Positions 41,912-52,100 of a stretch of 64,000 nucleotides of DNA are shown here, piece after piece. A model generated the notes under the pieces. It was not told where the DNA came from. It was given only the letters and a program-made list of their open reading frames with translations, and did not search any database. The translations under genes were made by a program, and so were the position numbers. Source of the stretch: Clostridium polyendosporum (GTDB lineage Bacteria; Bacillota; Clostridia; Clostridiales; Clostridiaceae); the NCBI RefSeq assembly GCF_018332455.1, contig NZ_BOPZ01000010.1, positions 1 to 64,000 on the forward strand, written 5' to 3'. Positions within the stretch are counted from its first letter, which is position 1; every line of letters begins with the position of its first letter.

Positions 41912-42784
41912 TTAATAAGTTGGTTTTAAAGCTTTAGTTGTTAGCAATTTTTCTATATTATAGGTTATTATTGAAAAAACTGCAATGATACTAAGATAAG
42001 TGGTTAATATTGTTAATAAACTAGAAGAATTAGGGGCTTTCATATTTGGAGGAGCCCCTTGACCACCGTCTTTTTTTACTGGTAACTCTGATGGATTTCC
42101 ATTGTTACCACTTATTTTTTGTTCTCTAGAAGACGTATCATTACTCAATTTATTCTCACCATTTTGAGGTTCTTTGTTCATATCTTTACCTGGTCCTAGC
42201 ATTGGGTCTCCAGTAAAGCTGCTTACTATAGATGATACCCTAGAAAAATAATTTACTGAATATATGTTATATGCACCGAAACTAAATACTAAAACAACAG
42301 ATATTATAGCAGTAACTTTAGATAGTTTATTTTTATTTGTTATTCTAAATATTTTTTTAAGCATATTTTTTATCCAAGTCCAATGAAGTCCAATATGAAT
42401 TCCTATCAATAAAAGAGAAAAATATGATACAGATATATGAAGCATTTTTAAAAGTTGTTTGTTACCAATGTTTATATTTGGAAATAGAACTTTTGAAATT
42501 AAAACACCACTGATAATTATATATCCCATAGCAAATAAAAGAAGTACATTAATTATATATCCAAATCTTGTTTTAAAAGTGATTTTGGGGTTAAAAAGCT
42601 TTAAAGTAACCTGTTTAACCCATTTCCAATTTAAAGCTATATGAATTATAAAAGCCACTCCTAGAGATAAACCAGCAGTTTCATGGAATCTAAGTCCTGC
42701 TACTGCCATTTTGTTGAATAGTAAAACAAAAACTATTGACATTAATAAATCTAATGTTATTTTAACAAAGTTTATTTTTTTCAT
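41912..42784 (-). CDS. DUF4405 membrane protein, possible cytochrome b561-like
   Basis: 290 aa. Four N-terminal helices carry pairs of His suited to bind haem (FHETAG, HIALNW, MLHISV, HIGLHW), the DUF4405 pattern. A further helix, a polar Asn/Gly/Pro-rich loop (~200-250) and a last helix follow. This is a predicted membrane electron-transfer protein. It is encoded with a YgbA homologue, which may mean a shared role under nitrosative or redox stress (inference). Ribosome binding site AAGGAGAGT, 8 nt before the ATG. Confidence 0.75.
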   Translation of the reverse strand: MKKINFVKITLDLLMSIVFVLLFNKMAVAGLRFHETAGLSLGVAFIIHIALNWKWVKQVTLKLFNPKITFKTRFGYIINVLLLFAMGYIIISGVLISKVLFPNINIGNKQLLKMLHISVSYFSLLLIGIHIGLHWTWIKNMLKKIFRITNKNKLSKVTAIISVVLVFSFGAYNIYSVNYFSRVSSIVSSFTGDPMLGPGKDMNKEPQNGENKLSNDTSSREQKISGNNGNPSELPVKKDGGQGAPPNMKAPNSSSLLTILTTYLSIIAVFSIITYNIEKLLTTKALKPTY

Positions 42785-43205
42785 AGATTATACTCTCCTT
42801 GTTTTTAGGTATTATCATTTTAGTATTTATAGATAAGTTACTTCAATACTTAAACAATTTATGAAAACAGACTATAAATGCAGTGATTTTTCATAAATTA
42901 TAAAGTTTGTTATGAAGTTGAAAAACATAAACTATAAGAAAAATATACACTATAAATGTCGCAAATCGATGGGAAAATTGTGAACAAATTGTAACAAATA
43001 AATCTCTTAGCCCTATACCATTAATGTTCAATATAACATTACATCTTAGTTTGTTAACCTCCTCGGAGGTAGTGAACAATTTGTGAATGCAAATTGGTTT
43101 GCCATATGCGAAGGTAGCTATGGAGATGATAATGATTTAGAAATATCACATAAATGCATAATTTGTAAGTATATGTTAAAATAAGTGGAAGGAGGGGACG
43201 GTAAA
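42785..43205. other. Divergent promoter region with repeat copy D
   Basis: No gene. It contains a diverged dispersed repeat (42828-42925), then two similar strings, TTGTGAACAAATTGTAACAA (42974-42993) and GTGAACAATTTGTGAA (43072-43087), in near-inverted arrangement ~80 bp apart, and a short ACCTCC-TC-GGAGGT hairpin between them. They may be operators for the penicillin-binding protein gene. Confidence 0.35.
42828..42925 (+). repeat. Dispersed mosaic repeat, copy D (diverged)
   Basis: It shares the terminal modules (ACTTCAATACTTAAACAATT and AAATTATAAAGTTTGTTATG, AAGTTG) but has lost the internal hairpin modules. Confidence 0.65.
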
Positions 43206-45275
43206 ATGATAAATACCTATATAACAAGGAGATTTTCTCTTTTAGTTGCAACAGCAGCATTAATGGCAGTTTCTCTTATATTTACAGCTTGTGGTAAAGA
43301 GCCAGATGCTTATGGAACTTTTGAGGTTTATAAGGAAAAGTGGGAGAAAAAAGAGTTTGATGAAATGTATAGTATGCTTTCCAATAAAACAAAAGAAACA
43401 ATAAGTGAAAAAGACTTCATAGAAAGGTATTCTAATATTTATAAAGGAATAGATGGAGAAAATATATCAATAACTGTAGATAGCAGCAATGATTCTAAAG
43501 ACAGCAAAGAAGATACTATTAAAATTCCTTTTAGTATTAGTATGGATACATTAGCTGGAAATATAAAAATACCAAAGTATGAAGTAACTCTAATAAAGGA
43601 GAAAGTAGATAAAAAGAAGCAGTGGAGTATAGTGTGGAATGAAAAAATGATATTCCCTGATATGGAGCCAGATGACAAGGTTAAAGCTCAAAGCTTTTAT
43701 GCTAAACGTGGAGAACTTTATGATAGAAATGGAAAAGGCTTAGCGATAAATGCTCCTATCATTACTTTGGGGATACATCCAAGTAAGTTTAACAATGCTA
43801 ATATAAAAGAAATGACTAAAATACTAGATATACAAGCTGAGTTTATAGAAAACAAGTTAAATGCTAATAACAATCCAGAGTTTTTTGTACCAATTGTTGA
43901 TATAGCTCCTAGCGAAGAAGCTAGAATATCTGAGGTTATGAAACTAGAGGGTGTCTTGCAGCAAAAAAAGGATGGAAGAATATATCCAGGCGGAGAAGCT
44001 TTTGGTTCGTTAATAGGCAATATTGGTCCAGTAACGGCAGAGGATTTAGAAAAACTGAAAGGAAAAGGATATAACTCCGCAAGTGTAATTGGAAAGAGAG
44101 GCTTAGAGCAGACTTATGAAGAAAAGCTTAAGGGAGAAAATGGAGGAATAATATACATTTCAAAGCAAAAGGATGGAAAAGAAATAAATAAAATTGAGAT
44201 AGCTAAAAAGGAAGTAAAACATGGTGAGAGTATAAAACTCGCCATTGACTTTGATTTGCAGAAAAAAATCTATCAAGAGATGAATAGGGAACCAGGAGCT
44301 GCTGCCGCAGTAAATCCTAAAAATGGCGAAGTATTAGCTATGGTAAGTTCCCCATCTTTTGATTCGAACGTATTTACAACTTATACTACTGAGAGTCAAA
44401 AGGTTGCTTGGAAAAATAGTTTAGAAACAGAATTTACGAATAGATTTAAAAACGTATATTCTCCTGGTTCTACTTTTAAACTAATTACTGCAGCTATAGG
44501 TTTAAATAAAGGTATAATAAAACCAGAAGAAGCGATAAATATACAGGGAAGTGAATGGCAGCCAGATACTTCTTGGGGAGAGTACAAGATCACTAGAATG
44601 GTCGATCCAGGAAGATCCGTTAATCTAAAGGATGCCTTTGTATATTCTGATAATATATATTTTGGAAAGGCTGCTCTTAATGTAGGTAAAGATGATTTTA
44701 CTAAAGAAGTGACCAAATTTGGATTAGGTGAGCAACTACCAATAAGTTACCCAATAACAAAGTCTCAAGTAGCCAACGGAGACAGTATTAAGAGTGATGT
44801 ACTGCTAGCGGATTCAGGTTTTGGGCAAGGCGAGATATTGATGAGTCCTCTTCATATAGCACTAGTTTATAGCTCTGTTGTTAATGATGGTAATATTATG
44901 TCTCCTACTCTAGAAAGCGTTAATGAAAATAACCCTTCTAAAGTGTGGAAGGAGAATTTAATATCTAAAGAAAACACAAAAGTTCTTATAGATGGACTTA
45001 CAGCAGTTGTTGAAAATACATCAGGTACAGGACATAGTGCAAAGATAGACGGAGTTTCACTAGCAGGAAAAACTGGTACTGCAGAACTTAAAAAGAGTTA
45101 TGATGATAAGGATGCAGAACAAGTTGGATGGTTTGTATCAATGAATACAGATAATCCTAAAATAGCAGTCTCTATGGTTATGGAAAATGTGAAAGATCGT
45201 GGAGGAAGCCATTATGTTGTTCCTAAGGTTAGAAATATAATGGAGTACTATTTAGTTCAGAATAAACAAAACTAA
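43206..45275 (+). CDS. MecA-like penicillin-binding protein (NTF2-like + transpeptidase)
   Basis: 689 aa. Lipobox FTACGK (Cys ~30) rather than a plain anchor, an NTF2-like MecA_N domain (~35-150), a PBP dimerisation domain (~155-320) and a class B transpeptidase. Its motifs are STFK (Ser422), SDN (~481) and KTG (~622). This architecture is that of subclass B1 PBPs, such as PBP2a and enterococcal PBP5, several with low beta-lactam affinity. It cross-links peptidoglycan at the outer face of the membrane. The start is the ATG at 43206, 8 nt after GGAGGGG. No BlaI/BlaR genes are nearby. Resistance cannot be concluded from sequence alone. Confidence 0.9.
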   Translation: MINTYITRRFSLLVATAALMAVSLIFTACGKEPDAYGTFEVYKEKWEKKEFDEMYSMLSNKTKETISEKDFIERYSNIYKGIDGENISITVDSSNDSKDSKEDTIKIPFSISMDTLAGNIKIPKYEVTLIKEKVDKKKQWSIVWNEKMIFPDMEPDDKVKAQSFYAKRGELYDRNGKGLAINAPIITLGIHPSKFNNANIKEMTKILDIQAEFIENKLNANNNPEFFVPIVDIAPSEEARISEVMKLEGVLQQKKDGRIYPGGEAFGSLIGNIGPVTAEDLEKLKGKGYNSASVIGKRGLEQTYEEKLKGENGGIIYISKQKDGKEINKIEIAKKEVKHGESIKLAIDFDLQKKIYQEMNREPGAAAAVNPKNGEVLAMVSSPSFDSNVFTTYTTESQKVAWKNSLETEFTNRFKNVYSPGSTFKLITAAIGLNKGIIKPEEAINIQGSEWQPDTSWGEYKITRMVDPGRSVNLKDAFVYSDNIYFGKAALNVGKDDFTKEVTKFGLGEQLPISYPITKSQVANGDSIKSDVLLADSGFGQGEILMSPLHIALVYSSVVNDGNIMSPTLESVNENNPSKVWKENLISKENTKVLIDGLTAVVENTSGTGHSAKIDGVSLAGKTGTAELKKSYDDKDAEQVGWFVSMNTDNPKIAVSMVMENVKDRGGSHYVVPKVRNIMEYYLVQNKQN

Positions 45276-45291
45276 AGAATTTACTACAAAG

Positions 45292-45338
45292 AGATTGTCT
45301 CAAAATGATTTTTAAAATCATTTTGAGGCAATCTTTTT
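45292..45338. terminator. Terminator of the PBP gene
   Basis: A ~20-bp stem with minor mismatches (AGATTGTCTCAAAATGA / TCATTTTGAGGCAATCT) followed by TTTTT. Confidence 0.9.
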
Positions 45339-45414
45339 CTATGTTTTTAGTAGATTATTTTCAGTTTTTGCCTCAGTGGTGTTAGGGGATGACTGAAAGC
45401 CAGCTCCTAGCTAG

Positions 45415-46137
45415 TTACAATCCGATGTTCCTTGAGTTCATTCCTCTAGTGATCCAGTCAAATGCTCGTAACATACTATCCTTAACATCAAGTATTAAGA
45501 TAAAAGATTCTTCTTTAATTTCCTGCTCATATTTTTCTAAATAACTATCCAAATTAATATCGTCATCTTCATCAGAGTCAGTATCATTATCTATTGGACA
45601 TAGTAAATCACATTGTATTTCCAAATCACTATAGTGATCAAATGTATCAAAAATACTATCAGTATTTTTGATGGCAATCCACATACCTATAAACAATTTA
45701 CGGTCACTACCAAACTCGGTTACTAAGGCATTAAAAATTGGCTTTCTATAAATATTGATAATTCTACTTATTGATATTTTTAATAAATCTTCAGAAGAAT
45801 AGTGATTAGCATTATAGGAATGTCTCCCTATAATTTGCCCAATCCGAATAGGACTAATATCTAGACTTTCTATCCAAGCATCATGGCTAGGGGAAGGTGT
45901 TTCTCCAGTTACTAATTCATAGAATTCACCATACATAGTTGCTAAAGTTAAAAGTCTAAAAAGGACAAGATTTCTTTCTAATTCATTTCTATAATCTGCA
46001 AGGCCTTGTTTTATAAGACCGTTCCATGACTTTTTTACCCATAACAATCCAAATTGATCACAAGGAATATTAAAAATATCTTCAATATATTTTTCAACGT
46101 CATTCCAAATTAAAGTTCTAATTACTTGGTGTAACAC
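45415..46137 (-). CDS. Unrecognised 240-aa protein divergent from the defence operon
   Basis: Not matched to any family I know. It is cytosolic, mostly alpha-helical by pattern, with many Trp and Tyr, and a strongly acidic stretch near the C-terminus (DNDTDSDEDDDIN, ~190-202). GTG start with GGGGTGAT 5-6 nt upstream supports translation. It is transcribed away from the phosphorothioation-like operon, with 266 bp between the starts. That is the usual place for a regulator or accessory gene, though no helix-turn-helix is evident. Confidence 0.6.
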   Translation of the reverse strand: MLHQVIRTLIWNDVEKYIEDIFNIPCDQFGLLWVKKSWNGLIKQGLADYRNELERNLVLFRLLTLATMYGEFYELVTGETPSPSHDAWIESLDISPIRIGQIIGRHSYNANHYSSEDLLKISISRIINIYRKPIFNALVTEFGSDRKLFIGMWIAIKNTDSIFDTFDHYSDLEIQCDLLCPIDNDTDSDEDDDINLDSYLEKYEQEIKEESFILILDVKDSMLRAFDWITRGMNSRNIGL

Positions 46138-46403
46138 TTTTGATCACCCCTTTTTGCTGTTAATAAATGTTAAAGAGTATATTGTTTATATGTACAATAT
46201 TTAATCAGGATATATGTTCCAATTTTTTCATATATAGTTTATTATATAATTATAAGTAAATTATAGTTTATACATTTGCTATAAAGTAAAGAAATTAAAG
46301 AAACTTAAGAATAACCTGATTTTATATATTATAAATATTCTATTTAAATGATAAGGCAGTTCTATCAAGATAAATTGTGTAATTTTTTTATAAGGGTGAG
46401 AGA
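46138..46403. promoter_or_regulatory. Divergent promoter region of the defence operon
   Basis: 266 bp of very AT-rich DNA containing the promoters for both directions. No gene and no clear operator could be fixed. Confidence 0.4.
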
Positions 46404-48167
46404 ATGATTAAATATAAGTGTAGTAATGATAAATGTAATATTGAATGTGAGACAAGTGTATGTCCTCAATGTGGATATAGAGCAGAAGTTCTACAAGCTA
46501 AAGTGTTTTGGTGCAATGAATGTAATATTCCACTTTATGATACACACTGTAGCCTATGTGGTAAAGAAGCCACAGCATTAACAACTGATATAAGACCAGT
46601 TTTTCCAGAAGAAAGACTTTTGTTAGAAGTACTTATTGGAGAGCCTTTCAAATTTATGAATGATTCAGTTTGGAATGGAACTGGAAATAAATATATAGTT
46701 AACGGTGAAAAGCTAAAGTACTCACAAGATGAACTAATGCAAAAGAATCCTCAAATAGTTATTGAAGAACTTGAAGAGCTTAAACATAAAAATAATTGTG
46801 AAAAATTTAACGAATATATAAAACTATTTTTAGAAGCAAATAAAAAGAGATTTAACCAAATTGATACCGAAGCAAGAAATTTTATTAAAGAAACTATAGA
46901 AGAAGTTGAAAGAAAACATAAGAAGGAAGATTGGAGAATGTATGTCTCATTTTCGGGGGGAAAGGATAGTACTGTAGTTAGTGATTTGGTTGTGAGATCT
47001 TTAGGAACTATAGAAGTAAGCCATATTTTTGCTGATACTACTTTAGAATTTCCTTCTACAATTCAGTATGCAAAGAGATTTAAGTTAAATAACCCGAAAG
47101 TACCATTTTTTTTCGCTAAAAATAAGGAAAAAAACTTTTATGATATGTGTGAAGTTGTTGGACCTCCTAGTAGAATAATGAGATGGTGTTGTATTGTATT
47201 TAAAACAGGTGCTCTTACAAAAAGATTAGATGTTATGTTTAAAAATAAAAAGAAGCTTCTTACTTTTTATGGAGTTAGGAGAAGTGAATCTAATAGCAGA
47301 AGTAAGTATGAAAGAGTTTCGGATAGTCCGAAGATTACAAAACAACAAGTTATTTCACCAATTATTGATTGGTATGACTTTGACATTTGGCTATATATTT
47401 TAATGAGAAACATAGATTTTAATGATGCTTACAGATTGGGATATTCAAGAGTAGGATGTTGGTGTTGTCCTAATAACACTAAATGGGCACAATATCTATC
47501 AAGTATATATATACCTGAAGAATATAAAAAATGGCGGGATTTATTAATCAATTTTGCAAAAAAAATAGGAAAGCCAGATTGGGAAGTTTATGTTGATGAA
47601 GGAAATTGGAAAGCAAGACAAGGTGGTAATGGAGTTGAGATAGGTAAGAATACATTTATAGAGTTTAAGCCTTGTGCAACATCTAACCATTCCTTTAACT
47701 ATGAACTTAATAAACCTATTACTGAAGAGCTATTTGAACTCTTTAAACCATTTGGATGGATAAACAAAGATATGGGCAATAGAAGACTAGGACAAGTATA
47801 TATTGTAGATAAAAAAAACCATCCAATTCTTATTCTAGAAGCAAAATTAGGAGATAAAAGGTTAAAGGTAACTATAGTTAAAACAAAAGTATTGGGAGCA
47901 AAAAGTTTGAGGGATGTAAAGCAAAAGGTCGATGCTCAAATTACGAAATATCAAATGTGTTTAGGCTGTTTAGCATGTGAAAGTGTATGTAAATATGATG
48001 CGATTACTATAAAGAAGAGTGCACATGAGAATGAATTAAAAGGAAAAGCATTTACTGAATACTACAAAATTAATGATGAAAAATGTGTGAGATGTGGTCA
48101 ATGTGTTAATCATTTTGATGGTGGTTGCTACATGAGGAAAGTACTTATTACAAAACGAGGTGAATAG
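46404..48167 (+). CDS. DndC-like PAPS-reductase-fold sulfurtransferase with zinc ribbons and ferredoxin domain
   Basis: 587 aa. N-terminal Cys clusters (CPQC, CNEC, CSLC; residues ~6-52) look like two zinc ribbons. Residues ~175-400 are a PAPS-reductase/ATP-pyrophosphatase domain with the P-loop SGGKDST (184-190), IFADTTLEFP, RWCCIVFK (Cys262/263) and VGCWCCP (351-356); such Cys residues hold the 4Fe-4S cluster of DndC. The C-terminus (~515-580) is a ferredoxin-like module with two Cys sets (CLGCLACESVC and CVRCGQC...C). In Dnd systems DndC activates the DNA backbone and transfers sulfur. The Zn-ribbon and ferredoxin fusions are not in classical DndC (~500 aa). First gene of the operon, overlapping or abutting the DUF4007 gene. 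Confidence 0.8.
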   Translation: MIKYKCSNDKCNIECETSVCPQCGYRAEVLQAKVFWCNECNIPLYDTHCSLCGKEATALTTDIRPVFPEERLLLEVLIGEPFKFMNDSVWNGTGNKYIVNGEKLKYSQDELMQKNPQIVIEELEELKHKNNCEKFNEYIKLFLEANKKRFNQIDTEARNFIKETIEEVERKHKKEDWRMYVSFSGGKDSTVVSDLVVRSLGTIEVSHIFADTTLEFPSTIQYAKRFKLNNPKVPFFFAKNKEKNFYDMCEVVGPPSRIMRWCCIVFKTGALTKRLDVMFKNKKKLLTFYGVRRSESNSRSKYERVSDSPKITKQQVISPIIDWYDFDIWLYILMRNIDFNDAYRLGYSRVGCWCCPNNTKWAQYLSSIYIPEEYKKWRDLLINFAKKIGKPDWEVYVDEGNWKARQGGNGVEIGKNTFIEFKPCATSNHSFNYELNKPITEELFELFKPFGWINKDMGNRRLGQVYIVDKKNHPILILEAKLGDKRLKVTIVKTKVLGAKSLRDVKQKVDAQITKYQMCLGCLACESVCKYDAITIKKSAHENELKGKAFTEYYKINDEKCVRCGQCVNHFDGGCYMRKVLITKRGE

Positions 48168-48168
48168 A

Positions 48169-49089
48169 GTGGCAGTAAAGATAAGACTAAAGGGACACGA
48201 AAGTTTTAACATAAGAGAGGGTTGGTTGAGGAAGGGGATTTCAGTAGTATATGAAAAAAATATGCCATATATTGATAATGAAGATGCTAAGGATGTGTTC
48301 TCCGAAGATGATGCAGTAGATACTCTTGGGGTAGGAAGCAATATGGTTAAGTCAATCAAATATTGGTTACAAGCATGTGGTCTAATTGATGATAGGAGAA
48401 CCAAGAAGGGACGAAGATTATCAATTTTAAGCAGTGGATTTGGTGATATTGTAAATAAAAATGATCCATACTTTGAGGAAATGTTTACTTTGTGGTTAAT
48501 ACATTATAAGTTAGTAACTAACTTAGAAAATGCTACATCGTGGTATCTATTTTTTAATGATTTTAAGGTAAATGAATTTAGCAGACATGACTTATACAAT
48601 GGATTAGAATTAGGTCTATCTAGGTTAGACTTGAATTTAAAATACTCGGAAAGGTCATTACATGACGATTGTGTTTGCATAGTGAAAACATATTCTACAA
48701 ACACTGAGGATTTAAAGAATCCAGAGGAAAATTTATGCTGTCCCCTAGCTGAACTTGGTTTATTAAACAGAAAAGTAAATTTAGATAAAAAAGAAGTTTT
48801 CATAAAGAAGAAGCCAAGGGTAGATATTTTAGATCCAAGGGTGGTCTTATATGTTATAGTTGATAGGCTTAATGGTGAAGCGAACACAACAATAGATAAA
48901 TTGTTAAATGAAAATTGCAATATTGGTAAAGTTTTTAATTTAGATACAAGTTTAATAAACTATTACTTAGATGAATTAGAAAGAAGAGGCTACTTAACAG
49001 TTAATAGAACGGCAGGCTTAGATACGATATACCTAAAGAAAGAAATAAACTGTATAGATTTAATGAACGAATATTATCAAAATAGCTAA
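48169..49089 (+). CDS. DUF4007 family protein
   Basis: 306 aa. It matches DUF4007: LKGHESFNIREGWLRKG at the N-terminus, DAVDTLGVGSNMVKSIKYWLQ and then FGDIVNKNDPYFEEMFTLWLIHY. Winged-helix-like segments suggest DNA binding (inference). I associate this family with PAPS-reductase proteins of DNA-modification loci. The GTG at 48169 (1 bp after the previous stop) has GAGGTG 6 nt upstream; the GTG at 48160 lies in that ribosome binding site. It probably provides DNA recognition in place of DndB/DndE, which are absent. Confidence 0.75.
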   Translation: MAVKIRLKGHESFNIREGWLRKGISVVYEKNMPYIDNEDAKDVFSEDDAVDTLGVGSNMVKSIKYWLQACGLIDDRRTKKGRRLSILSSGFGDIVNKNDPYFEEMFTLWLIHYKLVTNLENATSWYLFFNDFKVNEFSRHDLYNGLELGLSRLDLNLKYSERSLHDDCVCIVKTYSTNTEDLKNPEENLCCPLAELGLLNRKVNLDKKEVFIKKKPRVDILDPRVVLYVIVDRLNGEANTTIDKLLNENCNIGKVFNLDTSLINYYLDELERRGYLTVNRTAGLDTIYLKKEINCIDLMNEYYQNS

Positions 49090-49102
49090 GGAGAGAAGAC
49101 TA

Positions 49103-52100
49103 GTGAGGTATACTGATTTTTTAAAGCTTTCAGAGGGATTTCAATATTCCATAAACTTGCAGTATGATCTTGGAAGTAATAATAAAGTAAAAGGATATAT
49201 ACCAACTATAAATACGGTAAATATATTAAAGTCATACTTAAAAGCAATCTATGATGGTTCTGGAGATAAAGCTACGGTTTTAGTAGGACCTTACGGAAAA
49301 GGAAAAAGTCATTTATTACTTATACTTCTTACATTACTGCAAAATAAAGAAGAAAATAAAGATGCAATACAAGAATTAATAAATAAGATTTCTAGAATTG
49401 ATGAGAGTACCGCTCAACTTTGTAGAATGATTTTTGAAAATAATATTAAGTTGCTTCCTGTAATAATAAACAGTAATTATACCGATTTACAGCAGTCTTT
49501 TTTTATGGCTTTAAATTATTCATTGAAGAAGAATGGTTTAACAGATTTAATGCCTAATACCTATTTTGATTCTGTAATTAATGTAATAAATAAGTGGAAG
49601 GAAGAATTTGAAGGTACAATAAAAGTTTTAAAGAAAGGTCTAAAAGATTTTGGCTTAACTCTATCTGAGTTAGAGGATAGAATTAAGAAGTATGATCAAG
49701 ACTCTTACGAAATCTTTAAGGATGTGTATCTATCAATCAGTTCAGGTATTGAGTTTAATCCATTTGTTAATTCAGATGTAGTAAGACTGTATGATGAAAC
49801 GAACTTTTTATTGTGTGATAAATATGGGTACAATGGAATGTTTATTGTCTTTGATGAATTTAGTAAATTCATGGAAGCAAGTGTTTCAAACAATACAATA
49901 AAAGATATTAAAGTTCTTCAAGATTTTGCTGAAATTTCAGGAAGGACAAGTAGTAAACAACAATTACATTTGGCATGCATTACTCATAAAACTATAAATG
50001 AATATGTTTCTAAGCTACCAAGAGATATTATAAATGCATGGAGAGGGATTGAAGGAAGATTTAAGGAGTTATACTTAATTTCCTCATCTAAACAAAACTA
50101 TGACTTAATCTCAAGTACAATTATAAAGAATGAGGCTAGATTAAGAGAGTACTTGAGTAAAAACTCATTATATAAAAGAATTAGTAACTCATATGAGTTG
50201 TTTAAAGAAACTTATTCGGAAGAGGAGTTTAAAGAATGGATTGAGGTGGGATGCTTCCCACTAAATCCAATTTCAACATTTGCTTTGCCAAAAATAAGTG
50301 AAAAAGTAGCTCAAAATGAAAGAACACTATTTACGTTTTTATGTAAAAATGAAATACACACATTAACTGATTTTATAAATAAAAATAGTGGCAAATTTCA
50401 GTTGTTAAACTTAGATATGATTTTTGACTATTTTGAAAATCTTTTTAAGAAGGAAGTTTTTAATGAGGCTGTACATGATATATGGTTAAGGACTGATGTT
50501 GCTATTAGAAAATGTCATTCTATTGATGAGAAGAAAGTATTAAAGGCACTAGCAATAATTTATATAATCAACGAGTTCGAGAAGTTATCTCCAACAAAAG
50601 ATATATTAGCATCAGCATTGGAGTATACAGAAGACAAGCTAAACATTATATTGAATCAAATGATTGAAAGTAATATTGTTTATATTAAAAGAAGCAATGG
50701 ATATATTAATTTTTCTCCAATAGCTCAGGCTAATATAAGAGAAAAGATAGAGTTAATAAAAAATACTAAGATTAAAAATATTAATGTACCACAAGAGTTG
50801 GAGAAAGTGTTTAATTTAGGGTTCATATTACCCAAAAGATACAATGATGATTATAAAATGATAAGATTCTTTAAAAATTTTTATGTTACATTAAATCAAT
50901 TAGAGGCGTTTGAAGATATTAAATCCATATTTGAGTATTATGAATCAGATGGAGTGATTGCTAACTTAATATATTTTGATGAAGAAGAAAAACAAAGAGC
51001 AATAGACAAAATTGCAGAATTGAATAATGGCAGAATAGTGTTATGTGTTCCTACAAAACCATTTGATAAATTAGATACTGTAAAAGAATATATAGCTATT
51101 GAAAGTTTAAAAAATGATAAGAACATATTAAGTGACGAGCCATTAGCAGAACAGTTAATTGAAGTGATAGAGGAAGATGTAATAGAAGATATAAAGGAAT
51201 ACTTAGAAAAGTATTTTATTCCCGAAAATAGAAATTGTAACTACTATATTTATGGAAAGCAAAATAGTATTTCAAGAAAATCTGATTTAAATAAGCAGAT
51301 ATCGGACATTTGTGTTAAACACTTTTATAAAACACCTAAAATAAATAATGAGATGATAAACAAGAATAATATTACAACAGTTATTGCAAAAGCTAGACAG
51401 AAGGTAGTTGAATACATTATCAATAGTTATAATGATAAATCAGTTGAATCATTGGGTGGACGTGGACCAGAGGCTACAATATATAGAGTGACTATAGCTA
51501 ATTTTAGATTAGGCGATACTACTGTTTCTAGTGACAGTGATTTAAATAATGTATTACAGATTATTAGAGAATTTATAGTAAGTTGTGAAGAAAAGAAGAA
51601 ATCTTTTGGTGAGCTCTATGACATACTTCTAGGAGAAGATATAGGCATGAGAAAAGGAGTAATACCAATCTATCTTTCTTATGTTCTTAGAGAATTTAAA
51701 GAAGAGCTAATATTATCTTTCGGTAGCAGAGGTAACAAAGAAGTTGATTTTACCTATGATACTTTAAATAATATTAACGAAAAGCCGAGAGAATATTATA
51801 TAAAAATTGAAAAGGGAACTAAAGAAAAAGAGGATTATATAAACTCTTTAATCAAACTATTTGATAAGCAAATAAGTGAAAAAATATTAAAGACAAATAG
51901 ATTTACAGCATTAGGTAATGCTATGCAGTCATATTTGCAATCATTAAGCCAATATTCAAGAACACATAGAGTAGATATTACAGGAAAAGAACTAGATTCA
52001 AGCATTATAAATTATAGAAGTGAATTGCTAAAGTTTGATTTAAATAATAGGGATTTCTTGTTTAATAAATTACTTAAATTAACAAAGAGTAACGATTACT

